From Beroe forskalii (lineage: Eukaryota; Ctenophora; Nuda; Beroida; Beroidae): a stretch of DNA of 64,000 bases. Positions within the stretch are counted from its first letter, which is position 1; every line of letters starts with the position of its first letter. A program made the translations under genes and the position numbers. Below are positions 22,100 to 33,626 of this stretch, in pieces. The stretch is from positions 726,072 through 790,071 of the forward strand of contig WFMF01000047.1 of NCBI GenBank assembly GCA_011033025.1, written 5' to 3'. The notes under the pieces are model-generated. The model saw only the letters and a program-made list of their open reading frames with translations. It was not told the origin of the DNA and did no database searches.

Positions 22100-24125
22100 A
22101 AATAGAATAAGTTTCATGCTTTCATGTTATCTATACCAACCATATGAGAATATGATACTGAATTCCATGCAAAAATGGCCGAATTTATGCGTTTTGACAA
22201 ATGGACCCACTTTTTTGTCAAGAATTTTGAGTTACGATATTTCAGTTTGTCAAGCTAAATTTTGGTACTTCTATAACCCCAATCGGCCCCAAATTTTCAG
22301 TGATAGGTCACACTAACCATATCTCTCGAGTCCGACCATTTTCATGACAATCCGACTTAATTAAAAAATTGACCAATTAAGACCCAATTAGTGGCGCCAG
22401 AGTCATAACATTTGAAATATTGATCTGAAACTTCCTAATATGTTTCATGGCATCAATACCTACCATATGAAACTGAATTCCAAGTAAAAAAGGCCGAATT
22501 TATGCGTTTTGATAAGTGGATCCACTTTTTTGTCAAGAATTTTAATAAGTTACGATATTCCACTTTGTCAAGCTAAATTTTGGTATTTCTATAACCCCAA
22601 TCGGTCCCAAATTTTCAGAGATAGGTCACACAAACCATATCTCTCGATTCCGACCATTTTCATGACAATCCGACTTAATTTAAAAATTGACCAATTAGGA
22701 CCCAATTAGTGGCGCCAGAGTCATAACATTTGAAATATTGATCTGAAACTTCCTAATATGTTTCATGGCATCAATACCTACCATATGAAACTGAATTCCA
22801 AGTAAAAATGGCTGAAATTATGCGTTTTGACAAGTGGATCCACTTTTTTTTCAAGAATTTTAAGTTACGATATTCCACTTTGTCAAGCTAAATTCTGGTA
22901 CTTCAGTAACCCCAATCGGTCCCAAATTTTCAGTGATAGGTTGCACTAACCATATCTCTCGATTCCGACCATTTTCATAACAATCCAACTTAATTGAAAA
23001 ATTGACCAATTAGGACCCAATTAGTGGCGCCAGAGTCATAATATTTGAAATATTGATCTGAAACTTCCTAATATGTTTCATGGCACCAATACCTACCATA
23101 TGAAACTGAATTCCAAGTAAAAATGGCCGAATTTGTGCGTTTTGACAAGTGGATCCACTTTTTTGTCAAGAATTTTAAGTTACGATATTCCACTTTGTCA
23201 AGCTAAATTTTGGTATTTCTATAACGCCAATCGGTCCCAAATTTTCAGTGATAGGTCACACTAACCATATCTCTCGATTCCGACCATTTTTATGACAATC
23301 CGACTTAATTTAAAAATTGACAAATTAGGACCCAATTAGGGGCGCCAGAGTCATAATATTTGAAATATTGATCTGAAACTTCCTAATATGTTCCATGGCA
23401 TCAATACCTACCATATGAAACTGAATTCCAAGTAAAAATGGCCGAATTTATGCGTCTTGACAAGTGGATCCACTTTTTTGTCAAGAATTTTAAGTTACGA
23501 TATTCCACTTTGTCAAGCTAAATTTTGGTACTTCTATAACCCCAATCAGTCCCAAATTTTCTGTGATAGGTCACACTAACCATATCTCTCGATTCCGACC
23601 ATTTTCATGACAATCCGACTTAATTGAAAAATTGACCAATTAGGACCCAATTAGTGGCGCCAGAGTCATAATATTTGAAATATTGATCTGAAACTTCCTA
23701 ATATGTTTCATGGCACCAATACCTACCATATGAAACTGAATTCCAAGTAAAAATGGCTGAAATTATGCGTTTTGACAAGTGGATCCACTTTTTTGTCAAG
23801 AATTTTAAGTTACGATATTCCACTTTGTCAAGCTAAATTTTGGTACTTCTATAACCCCAATCGGTCCCAAATTTTCAGTGATAGGTCGCACTAACCATAT
23901 CTCTCGATTCCGACCATTTTCATGACAATCCGACTTAATTGAAAAATTGACCAATTAGGACCCAATTAGTGGCGCCAGAGTCATAATATTTGAAATATTG
24001 ATCTGAAACTTCCTAATATGTTTCATGGCACCAATACCTACCATATGAAACTGAATTCCAAGTAAAAATGGCTGAAATTATGCGTTTTGACAAGTGGATC
24101 CACTTTCTTGACAAAATCTTGACAA
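22100..24125 (-). repeat. 315-bp satellite, inverted block
   Basis: About six and a half monomers of the same satellite in reverse orientation (TGGCGCCAGAGTCATAA at about 22393, 22711, 23028, 23343, 23658, 23978). The orientation change falls in a diverged stretch near 22060-22140, not in the MITE. A short partial duplication of the TTGACAAGTGGATCCACTT segment ends the block at 24090-24140. Confidence 0.9.
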
Positions 24126-24139
24126 GTGGATCCACTTTA

Positions 24140-24510
24140 TTTTACAGAAGATAAAATCTTACGTGGGTTTAACGCCTTTATGCCATGCAGTGAAACGAAG
24201 CAATGATCCCATGAAAAGTTACGTCCCGTCCTCACGTCACACAGCAGATTCATGATCACTATCGTATGCGTTCTATGTAGATATCACCCTGGTTATCAAC
24301 AAAAATGACAGAAATTGACAAAGAATTGATTGGCTTGTATTTACAAATTACAACTGTATTTACCTACAAGACGGATATAAAAAATCTGATTGATTGTTTA
24401 TGAGCCACTAGTCCACAAAATCGAAGACCGACCGGTTCAATACTGGGCTTGCTGTTGCTGCTGCAGCTGCAGTTGATGCTGTTGTTGCTGCTGCTGCAGT
24501 TGTTGCAGTA
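24140..24510. other. 3' flank of the CXC exons, CAG-rich tract
   Basis: On the minus strand, sequence beyond the proposed stop codon at 24511 contains a CAG/CAA-rich tract (24450-24510) that would read as poly-Gln or poly-Ala in other frames. The rest is unremarkable. Confidence 0.45.
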
Positions 24511-25557
24511 TCAACTGTGGTCATCTGGCTCTTTGGGGGCATGCGAGCTAACCTCAGGGGATCTGAAAGATTCGTCTGTAAAAGATTATCAGGGATGAAA
24601 AGGTATATTATCTGCTGACTGCTTCTTGAAATTCTCAATGGGTACGATGAATTATGGGTAATGCGTATAACACATTACACATGAAATAATCATATACACT
24701 GAGAATTTCAAGAAGCAGGTCATGAGGGGATTTCAGAGGTGATTTCAGATTTGTTCATTGTCAGTTTGGCATCCAATTCGAGGCAACAGCTAAAGCTTTG
24801 AGGAGTCTTGTCAACAAATAACATTTTGCAATGATCGTGGTTTCTTATGAGTGTATGGCCGCAAACGAGCTCGAAAGTTTACGGAGTAACAATATAGTAT
24901 AAAGAAAATACCTTTATTTTGGCAGTAAGGCTGGCACTGGCACATGGTAGAGCAAAATTTGCGATCATTAACACAAACGCAAAAACCACCTCTGCAACTG
25001 CCCCTGACAGAGCAATTGCAGTACCCCCTTTTCAGAGACTTGGGTTTCTTCTTTCTCTTGGGAGTTGGTGGTGGGTTGGCGGCGGCTGAGGGGGTGGCGG
25101 CGGCAGATGAGGGGGTGGCGGCGGCAGGCGAGGGGGTGGCGGCGGCAGATGAGGGGGTGGCGGCGGCTGAGGGGGTGGCGGCGGCAGGCGAGGGGGTGGC
25201 GGCGGCTGAGGGGGTGGCGGCGGCAGATGAGGGGGTGGCGGCAGGCGAGGGGTGGCGGCGGCAGATGAGGGGGTGGCGGCGGCAGGCGAGGGGTGGCGGC
25301 GGCTGAGGGGGTGGCGGCGGCAGGCGAGGGGTGGCGGCGGCTGAGGGGTGGCGGCGGCTGAGGAGGGGGTGGCGGCGGCAGGCGAGGGGGTGGCGGCGGC
25401 TGAGGGGGTGGCGGCGGCTGAGGGGGTGGCGGCGGCTGAGGAGGGGGTGGCGGCGGCTGAGGAGGGGGTGGCGGCGGCTGAGGAGGGGGTGGCGGCGGCT
25501 GAGGAGGGGTGGCGGCAGATGGTGGGGTGGCTCAGGGCTGGGGTTCAGTAACAAAAC
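24511..25557 (-). CDS. CXC (Tesmin/TSO1-like) protein, Ala/Pro-rich exon plus terminal exon
   Basis: Exon 25557-24912 opens after the acceptor TATTTTACAG and stays open in one frame through a GC-rich minisatellite (Arg/His/Pro-, then Ala/Pro/Ser-rich), then a basic stretch KRKKKPKSLKRG, then a cysteine cluster CNCSVRGSCRGGFCVCVND continuing to CQCQPYCQNK. The spacing C-x-C-x5-C-x4-C-x-C-x6-C-x3-C-x-C-x3-C matches half of a Tesmin/TSO1 CXC domain, a zinc-binding DNA-contact module. The donor AAAG-GTATTT is phase 1, and the next exon 24575-24511 (acceptor ATCTTTTACAG) is compatible and reads DESFRSPEVSSHAPKEPDDHS then stop. Basic residues before the cluster fit a DNA-binding role. Joining to the upstream CXC exon (25754-26003) in phase would meet an early stop, so this may be a separate paralogue or a decayed gene. 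Confidence 0.55.
25065..25540. repeat. GC-rich 18/21-bp minisatellite in the CXC exon
   Basis: Units GGCGGCGGCTGAGGGGGT (18 bp) and 21-bp forms with CAGATGAGGGGGT or CAGGCGAGGGGGT. Most units keep the frame; several have one G less and shift it, so the encoded sequence changes from Arg/His/Pro-rich to Ala/Pro/Ser-rich along the exon. Confidence 0.88.
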
Positions 25558-25753
25558 CTGTAAAATAGTGGCTCGTTATGAAATGCATCACAACGCAAAC
25601 TTGATAATTAATAAATTATAAATCATTAGATTCGGAGAACTGTCTCTTTCGATTATAATAATAGATACCAGATGGGTAAGAAAACGGTCAGGGTTCACCT
25701 TCACATTTCTTGGACCTTTGAGCGAGATAAAAGATGTGAGTAATAAATCTAAC

Positions 25754-26359
25754 CCGGGGGGAGCTGGCGTCTGTTGACACAAGTATTGCTGCAGCTACAC
25801 AAGGGACTGCAGTGCTCCCGCGCTTTCTTGCAACTGCAAGCGTTGGTACTGCAGCCTGACTTGCAGGTGCACTTTGTGTCCCCATCTGCCCATCGGGTGT
25901 TAAATTGACGAGCAGTGTGCTCGTTAGCAGCAATGATGGCGTTGATCTCCTGCTGCTGCACCATCTCTTCCTCGTCCTCTAGCTCCACTTCCTCATCTGT
26001 TTCCTGAAGATGATAGTTTTGACTTCACTTCTGAGATAAAAGATTCCCCAAGATTTAATCAACTAATTTGAACCATTGTTTAGTAGATCCATCAGCATTT
26101 AACGACTGTGATGACCAATTATCTGTGTTTACTCCTATTGCCAAGCATTTTTTATATTAAACCAATAAAAACAGTAAACAAAAACAGTAAACAAAAACAC
26201 TGACAAGAACAGTGCTAAGCGTACCAGATCGAGATCGGAGCCGCCATCTTCCAGGAATCCAACAGAAGTAGGAGGCTGGGTGGGGGTCTCATCATCAGAC
26301 TCTGAGTCTTCCGAATCTGAGCTACTGTCGCTCCCAAGGGATATCAGGAGGGGCTCAAC
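25754..26359 (-). CDS. CXC (Tesmin/TSO1-like) protein, two exons
   Basis: Exon 26359-26225 (acceptor ATATCATCAG, donor CTG-GTACGC, 45 codons) reads VEPLLISLGSDSSSDSEDSE and continues acidic to DGGSDLDL. It joins in phase 0 to exon 26003-25754 (acceptor ATCTTCAG): acidic ETDEEVELEDEEEMVQQQ, a helix-like EINAIIAANEHTARQF, then CTCKSGCSTNACSCKKAREH and CSPLCSCSNTCVNR. The cysteine spacing C-x-C-x3-C-x4-C-x-C-x6-C-x3-C-x-C-x3-C is the Tesmin/TSO1 CXC signature. Family members bind DNA through zinc (MuvB subunit LIN54 is the best known); similar single CXC modules also occur in transposon-derived proteins. The donor CCGG-GTTAGA is phase 1; continuing into 25557 in that phase gives GFVTEPQP and a stop, a possible short C-terminus. 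The 5' exons were not identified. Confidence 0.6.
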
Positions 26360-26559
26360 CTGATGATATCTTTGTTGAATTTGATTAAATTTGGCTACAT
26401 TGATTTAATATATATATAAGTTGTAAAATGATTTTTAATTCAAGAAACTTCAGTAAACACTGGTAAATTTATCTTCTTCTAAATTAATCCAATAAAAGAG
26501 AGGGGGAACGAACTTTAGGTCTAGGTCGGGGGACTCTAGCGCTGAGACTCTCGGTTGGC

Positions 26560-29500
26560 GGCGGCAATAAAGGATGGACTCTGGGTCGGAAGATGCCCAC
26601 AGGGTGAACTCTGGGTCAGGAGGTCCCCATAGGGTGGGCTCTGGATAAGGAGGTTCCCACAGGGTGGGCTCTGGATAAGGAGGTCCCCACAGGGTGGGCT
26701 CTGGATAAGGAAGTTCCCACAGGGTGGGCTCTGGATAAGGAGGTTCCCACAGGGTGGGCTCTGGATAAGGAGGTTCCGACAGGGTGGGCTCTGGATAAGG
26801 AGGTTCCCACAGGGTGGGCTCTGGATAAGGAGGTTCCACAGGGTGGGCTCTGGATAAGGGAGGGGTTCCCACAGGCTCTGGATAAGGAGGTTCCCACAGG
26901 GTGGGCTCTGGATAAGGGAGGTTCCCACAGGGTGGGCTCTGGATAAGGAGGTTCCCACAGGGTGGGCTCTGGATAAGGAGGTTCCACAGGGTGGGCTCTG
27001 GATAAGGAGGTTCCCAGGGTGGGCTCCCACAGGGTGGGCTCTGGATAAGGAGGTTCCCACAGGGTGGGCTCTGGATAAGGAGGTTCCCACAGGGTGGGCT
27101 CTGGATAAGGAGGTTCCCACAGGGTGGGCTCTCTGGATAAGGAGGTTCCCACAGGGTGGGCTCTGGATAAGGAGGTTCCCACAGGGTGGGCTCTGGATAA
27201 GGAGGTTCCCACAGGGTGGGCTCTGGATAAGGAGGTTCCCACAGGGTGGGCTCTGGATAGTACAGGGTGGGCTCTGGATAAGGAGGTTCCCACAGGGTGG
27301 GCTCTGGATAAGGAGGTTCCCACAGGGTGGGCTCTGGATAAGGAGGTTCCCACAGGGTGGGCTCTGGATAAGGAGGTTCCCACAGGGTGGGCTCTGGATA
27401 AGGAAGTTCCCACAGGGTGGGCTCTGGATAAGGAGGTTCCCACAGGGTGGGCTCTGGATAAGGAGGTTCCCACAGGGTGGGCTCTGGATAAGGAGGTTCC
27501 CACAGGGTGGGCTCTGGATAAGGAGGTTCCCACAGGGTGGGCTCTGGATAAGGAGGTTCCCACAGGGTTCCCACAGGGTGGGCTCTGGATAAGGAGGTTC
27601 CCACAGGGTGGGCTCTGGATAAGGAGGTTCCCACAGGGTGGGCTCTGGATAAGGAGGTTCCCACAGGGTGGGCTCTGGATAAGGAGGTTCCCACAGGGTG
27701 GGCTCTGGATAAGGAGGTTCCCACAGGGTGGGCTCTGGTTAAGGAGGTTCCCACAGGGTGGGCTCTGGATAAGGAGGTTCCCACAGGGTGGGCTCTGGAT
27801 AAGGAGGTTCCCACAGGGTGGGCTCTGGATAAGGAGGTTCCCACAGGGTGGGCTCTGGATAAGGAGGTTCCCACAGGGTGTGGGCTCTGGATAAGGAGGT
27901 TCCCACAGGGTGGGCTCTGGATAAGGAGGTTCCCACAGGGTGGGCTCTGGATAAGGAGGTTCCCACAGGGTGGGCTCTGGATAAGGAGGTTCCCACAGGG
28001 TGGGCTCTGGATAAGGAGGTTCCCACAGGGTGGGCTCTGGATAAGGAGGTTCCCACAGGGTGGGCTCTGGATAAGGAGGCTCTGGATAAGGAGGTTCCCA
28101 CAGGGTGGGCTCTGGATAAGGAGGTTCCCACAGGGTGGGCTCCTGGATAAGGAGGTTCCCACAGGGTGGGCTCTGGATAAGGAGGTTCCCACAGGGTGGG
28201 CTCTGGATAAGGAGGTTCCCACAGGGTGGGCTCTGGATAAGGAGGTTCCCACAGGGTGGGCTCTGGATAAGGAGGTTCCCACAGGGTGGGCTCTGGATAA
28301 GGAGGTTCCCACAGGGTGGGCTCTGGATAAGGAGGTTCCCACAGGGTGGGCTCTGGATAAGGAGGTTCCCACAGGGTGGGCTCTGATAAGGCTCTGGATA
28401 AGGAGGTTCCCACAGGGTGGGCTCTGGATAAGGAGGTTCCCACAGGGTGGGCTCTACTGGATAAGGAGGTTCCCACAGGGTGGGCTCTGGATAAGGAAGT
28501 TCCCACAGGGTGGGCTCTGGATAAGGAGGTTCCCACAGGGTGGGCTCTGGATAAGGAGGTTCCGACAGGGTGGGCTCTGGATAAGGAGGTTCCCACAGGG
28601 TGGGCTCTGGATAAGGAGGTTCCCACAGGGTGGGCTCTGGATAAGGAGGTTCCGACAGGGTGGGCTCTGGATAAGGAAGTTCCCACAGGGTGGGCTCTGG
28701 GGTTCCACAGGGTGGGCTCTGGATAAGGAGGTTCCCATAAGGGTGGGCTCTGGATAAGGGAGGTTCCCACAGGGTGGGCTCTGGAGGTTCCCACAGGGTG
28801 GGCTCTGGATAAGGAGGTTCCACAGGGTGGGCTCTGGATAAGGAGGTTTCCCACAGGGTGGGCTCTGGATAAGGAGGTTCCCACAGGGTGGGCTCTGGAT
28901 AAGGAGGTTCCCACAGGGTGGGCTCTGGATAAGGAAGTTCCCACAGGGTGGGCTCTGGATAAGGAGGTTCCCACAGGGTGGGCTCTGGATAAGGAGGTTC
29001 CCACAGGGTGGGCTCTGGATAAGGAGGTTCCCACAGGGTGGGCTCTGGATAAGGAGGTTCCCACAGGGTGGGCTCTGGATAAGGGAGGTTCCCACAGGGT
29101 GGGCTCTGGATAAGGAGGTTCCCACAGGGTGGGCTCTGGATAAGGAGGTTCCCACAGGGTGGGCTCTGGATAAGGAGGTTCCCACAGGGTGGGCTCTGAA
29201 GTTCCCACAGGGTGGGCTCTGGATAAGGAGGTTCCCACTGGATCCCACAAGGAGGTCCCACAGGGTGGGCTCTGGATAAGGAGGTTCCCACAGGGTGGGC
29301 TCTGGATAAGGAGGTTCCGACAGGGTGGGCTCTGGATAAGGAGGGGGTGGGCTCTGGATAAGGAGGTTCCGACAGGGTGGGCTCTGGATAAGGAGGTTCC
29401 GACAGGGTGGGCTCTGGATAAGGAGGTTCCCACAGGGTGGGCTCTGGATAAGGAGGTTCCCACAGGGTGGGCTCTGGATAAGGAGGTTCCCACAGGGTGG

Positions 29501-30207
29501 GCTCTGGATAAGGAGGTTCCCACAGGGTGGGCTCTGGATAAGGAGGTTCCCACAGGGTGGGCTCTGGATAAGGAGGTTCCCACAGGGTGGGCTCTGGATA
29601 AGGAGGTTCCCACAGGGTGGGCTCTGGATAAGGAGGTTCCCACAGGGTGGGCTCTGGATAAGGAGGTTCCCACAGGGTGGGCTCTGGATAAGGAGGTTCC
29701 ACAGGGTGGGCTCTGGATAAGGAGTTCCACAGGGTGGGCTCTGGATAAGGAGGTTCCGACAGGGTGGGCTCTGGATAAGGAGGTTCCCACAGGGTGGGCT
29801 CTGGATAAGGGGTTCCCACAGGGTGGGCTCTGGATAAGGAGGTTCCGACAGGGTGGGCTCTGGATAAGGAGGTTCCCACAGGGTGGGCTCTGGATAAGGA
29901 GGTTCCCAGGGTGGGCTCTGGATAAGGAGGTTCCGACAGGGTGGGCTCTGGATAGGAGGTTCCCACAGGGTGGGCTCTGGATAAGGAAGTTCCACAGGGT
30001 GGGCTCTGGATAAGGAGGTTCCCACAGGGTGGGCTCTGGATAAGGAGGTTCCCACAGGTGGGCTCTGGATAAGGAGGTTCCCACAGGGTGGGCTCTGGAT
30101 AAGGAAGTTCCACAGGGTGGGCTCTGGATAAGGAGGTTCCCAGGGTGGGCTCTGGATAAGGAGGTTCCCACAGGGTGGGCTCTGGATAAGGAGGTTCCCA
30201 CAGTTTC
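26560..30207. repeat. 30-bp minisatellite, about 120 units
   Basis: The unit is GGCTCTGGATAAGGAGGTTC plus CCACAGGGTG. The array is very homogeneous; variants are single substitutions (GTTCCGACAG, GGAAGTTCC) and short unit-disrupting indels. The unit length is a multiple of three and contains no stop in any minus-strand frame, so all three frames stay open for hundreds of codons (TLWEPPYPEP, HPVGTSLSRA or PCGNLLIQSP). Frame switching at the many indels argues against selection on one protein. The first units (26560-26640) diverge toward GACTCTGGGTCGGAAGATGC, resembling the array at 63.65 kb. Confidence 0.95.
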
Positions 30208-30290
30208 AGCCGTTTGGATGCGCGCGCGTCGCTCAAAAGTCACGTGATTACTTACTACCTCACGTTTCGGGGAACTGGTCATTTTTTACA
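30208..30290 (-). promoter_or_regulatory. CpG-rich flank of the 30-bp array with CACGTG
   Basis: On the minus strand an ATG at 30282 (MTSSPKREVVSNHV) leads through a CGCGCGCG tract into the array, and CACGTG lies at 30240-30245. It could be the 5' end of a transcribed unit, but no intron, TATA or conserved protein supports this. Confidence 0.2.
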
Positions 30291-30689
30291 CATACGTGTG
30301 GTTTATTTTTATAGAAATCCACATTTTTCAAGGTAGAGATTTGAAACTTTGGGAATCACAAGTTAGATAAATTTCAGAGCGCCTGTTGATCTTACTTTTC
30401 GATATCATGTTCCTGAGCTTCACAGTCGTCCATGGAACACGCCACAATTGAAAATACTCGTTTCCTGTTGAGAGCTGTTTCAGTACATTACTTCTGACCT
30501 ACTAAGAGTATTAAGATGATCATTTCACCATCAGAATCCTTCAACTGTGCTCTATTGAATGGTCACGGCCCAATTACACGAATCTCAAAATTGAGCAGTG
30601 AAATTGGGCCGTTTTGTCGCCAAATTGGCGTTCTTCCGTAAACTGCGCACATGCTACTAGCACGATTGACTACCTCACGCGTATGGGGT

Positions 30690-31880
30690 GAAAACAGTTT
30701 TTGCCCATAACTCCGTTCCTGAGCATCTTAGGGCATTTGTTTATTCGACAACTAACAAGTCGTATATAAACATGGTCATTGCGATCGGCTTGCACCAAAA
30801 ACGAAGCCTCTACCAGTCTACCACCTTCCTGGGCCGAGGTACAAAAATTGCGTCTGCTATGTCTGGCAGATGACTGAAAATCAATTTATGGCCCATAACT
30901 TTGTTCCTGAGCACTATGGGGCATATATCCAGAAAGAATTATACAGAAACATGACCTTTGCGATTCTTTTGCTCCCAAAACGAAGTTTCTACGACCTTCC
31001 TAGGCCGAGATACAAAAATTACATCCGTTATGTCTTGCGAATGACCAAAAAATTAGTTTTTCGCCAATTACTTTGTTCCAGAGCATTTAAGGACATATAT
31101 TCAGGAAGAATTGTATAAAAACATGGCCTTTGCAATTCTTTTGCACCCAAAACGAAGTTTCTACGACCTTCCTGGGCCGAGATACAAAAATTGCCTCTGA
31201 ACTGTGTATTGCGCTTCACTGAACAAGTGGTTCTCGGCCCATAACTTTGTTCCTGAGCACTATGGGGCATATATCCAGAAAGAATTGTATAGACACATGA
31301 CCTTTGCCATTCTTTTGCGCCCAAAACGAAGTCTCTACGACCTTTCTGGGCCGAGATACAAAAATTGCATCCGCCATGTCTTGCGAATGACCAAAAAATT
31401 AGTTTTTCGCCAATAACTCTGTTCCTGAGCATTTAAGGGCATTTATTCAGGAAGAATTGTATAGAAACATGGTCTTTGCAATTCTTTTGCACCCAAAACG
31501 AAGTCTCTACGACCTTCCTGGGCCGAGATACAAAAATTGCCTCTGAACTGTGTATTGCGCTTCACTGAACAAGTGGTTCTCGGCCCATAACTTTGTTCCT
31601 GAGCACTATGGGGCATATATATCCAGAAAGAATTGTATAGAAACATGACCTTTGCCATTCTTTTGCGCCCAAAACGAAGTCTCTACGACCTTTCTGGGCC
31701 GAGATACAAAAATTGCATCCGCCATGTCTTGCGAATGACCAAAAAATTAGTTTTTCGCCAATAACTTTGTTCCTGAGCATTTAAGGGCATTTATTCAGGA
31801 AGAATTGTATAGAAACATGATCTTTGCGATTCTTTTGCACCCAAAACGAAGTCTCTACGACCTTCCTGGGCCGAGATACA
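30690..31880 (+). repeat. Tandem repeat of about 175 bp with two alternating monomer types
   Basis: Seven copies of a unit with CCATAACTTTGTTCCTGAGC, AGAATTGTATAGAAACATG and CCCAAAACGAAGTCTCTACG. Type A ends with CATCCGCCATGTCTTGCG; type B ends with CTCTGAACTGTGTATTGCG. After a diverged first copy they alternate A, B, A, B, A, giving a 350-bp higher-order unit. Confidence 0.85.
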
Positions 31881-31930
31881 GAAAATCAGCCAAGCGTATA
31901 ACAGAAAAAAGGGCGTGGCCGATTTGGGCC

Positions 31931-31959
31931 TGTTGCCAACAAAAATTTTGTTGGCAACA
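31931..31959. repeat. 29-bp perfect palindrome
   Basis: TGTTGCCAACAAAA and its reverse complement flank a single A at 31945. Confidence 0.85.
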
Positions 31960-32045
31960 AGGCTCATTTTGTTTTTGATGGTCTTAATTACCGAAATCAG
32001 TCGAGAAAACGCTTTTAACAAAGAAATCTAACGGATGGAGGTTTG

Positions 32046-32545
32046 GTCTCTGACTACAGGGACAAATGGGACAGAGTAAATTGAGCAAATGGGACTAAAA
32101 AAGTTAATGCAGATTGGGACCCTTGGGACAAATGGGACAGAGAAAATGGAGCAATTGAGACTCAAAAAAGTTGCCGACTGGGACAAATGGGACATTTGTG
32201 ACAATTGGGACAAAAGTGACAGAGACAACTAAGGCTCAAATGAATCTGTTTTTGAGTGGCAGTTTAGTGTTTTTTGTCTCACAGCTTGTTACATAGCAGC
32301 ACTTGCTGCCTAGTGCCTTGCAACTGCCTTTTTATTTTTCCTATCATAGGTTTTGTGATAGGGAAGTGGGAACACTTAACCACTACAAAAAACGCAACCA
32401 AAATATGTACTTAGTATAGAAGTATGAATATAACTGTCATTGCAATGATAGAAAAACTTTTTGTTCAATTTTTGTTTATCCCAAATGTCCCAAAAACCAG
32501 TCCCAAACTCAAAAAAAGTAAAATGGGACAGTGACACTCCCCCAC
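32046..32545. mobile_element. Second copy of the GTGTCACTGTCCC MITE, one end lost
   Basis: Matches 13150-13656 in order: GGGACAAATGGGACAGAG words, the GGCAGTTTAGTGTTTTTTGT segment, then GGGACAGTGACACTCCCCC at the right end followed by TA. The left inverted terminus is missing, so this copy is truncated. Confidence 0.75.
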
Positions 32546-32549
32546 TATA

Positions 32550-33500
32550 GAAAGTCATATGACAGTACTTGTCATTCCTGCTGGACAGTAAAGACAGTTC
32601 TCTCCAAGTCCACCTTCCAGATGTCCTGTTGTAACGACTGTCAGCTGCTGACACTTCCACTTTAGAGGGGTACTTCTTCTTTCCTCGGGGCATGATACCT
32701 TCACCTAATGAAGATGTGAGCTGATGTGAGCTCCAAAGTCGGAACTGGATGGGAGTTGTGGAAGAGATATCCATGATATCATCAAGCAGTCAACACGTAA
32801 TCGGAGGAAACTTTATTTATCTTCAGGTGATAATAAAATCGAAAATATTCATCGTAAATAATAACCGAAAAATAACGGAAATAGCGAACGACACGGACCA
32901 TTAAAGGACTTAGGACATGATGAGTAATAGGCATACTCTAATGCTCAACCGGTAGAGTCAAAAACAAAATCAAAAGGCTGTGACGATACCCATACAACTA
33001 TAAAAACACCGGCAGACTGAAAGAACACCGAAAGAAGCACAAAAAGCAAGCAGCGAATCCGTAAGGCCAAACATCAAGCTAACACCTCGATCGAGGTAAG
33101 GTTCAAAATAAAAAAAAGTAACAGTGAAACAAGACTGTCCTGGCTATAATTCTTAGGTTGTAATGAGTCCTTGGAAGTTGCAACAAGTACAGGATCAATG
33201 TGGAGTGAGGAGTTAAGTAAGGGCAAGCTAGACAGTGAATTCTTGCATCAGGTTTGGTGGTATAAGATAAAAGTCTCCAAGTTTTTAGCTATGTCCCTAA
33301 AGAAATCGTGTACGTACGTGGGCTTAATTTTAAAGAACTTAAAATATTATGATTCGTCAAGTAGGTACAAAATAAGGCTTATAGAATAATAATAAGGCTG
33401 AATAATAATAAGGCTAAATAAGGTAATCGTGGCTACAGTTCTTAACTTCTTTAGCCTTAGCAGCCCTTGGAAATAAGGACTTACTTCCCTGACGAGTTGA
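32550..33500. other. No gene recognised
   Basis: A weak internal duplication with GGCTA(T/C)A(A/G)TTCTTA and CCTTGGAA words occurs at 33140-33180 and 33430-33475. Otherwise AT-rich without exons or RNA structure. Confidence 0.45.
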
Positions 33501-33501
33501 A

Positions 33502-33626
33502 ATAGCGTGCCGGCACGCTAACGTACCGGTTCGGAACCGGTAAGTTACCGGTTGGAAACCCGGGTCGAGGAACGCTACGTAGCGTGTAAACACGCTACGT
33601 AGCGTGTTAGCACGCTACGTAGCATG
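33502..33626. repeat. Terminal cluster of perfect palindromes
   Basis: AGCGTGCCGGCACGCT, CCGGTTCGGAACCGG and repeated CACGCTACGTAGCGTG lie within 125 bp at the outer end. The mirror cluster is at 55835-55953 in copy B. Confidence 0.85.

Noticed and set aside
24450..24510. Poly-Gln or poly-Ala C-terminus for the CXC gene
   Set aside because: The phase of the preceding donor selects a different frame that stops at 24511, leaving the CAG tract untranslated. RNA data could change this.
26514..26600. Splicing of the 30-bp array into the CXC exon at 26359
   Set aside because: The only nearby donor (AAA-GTTCGT) is weak and leaves phase 2, while the next acceptor needs phase 0.
26450..30282. Very long minus-strand open frames (up to about 1200 codons) of 10-residue repeats
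   Set aside because: The 30-bp unit lacks stops in all three frames, and indels swap the encoded frame repeatedly. Openness alone is no evidence of a protein, so it is listed as a minisatellite.
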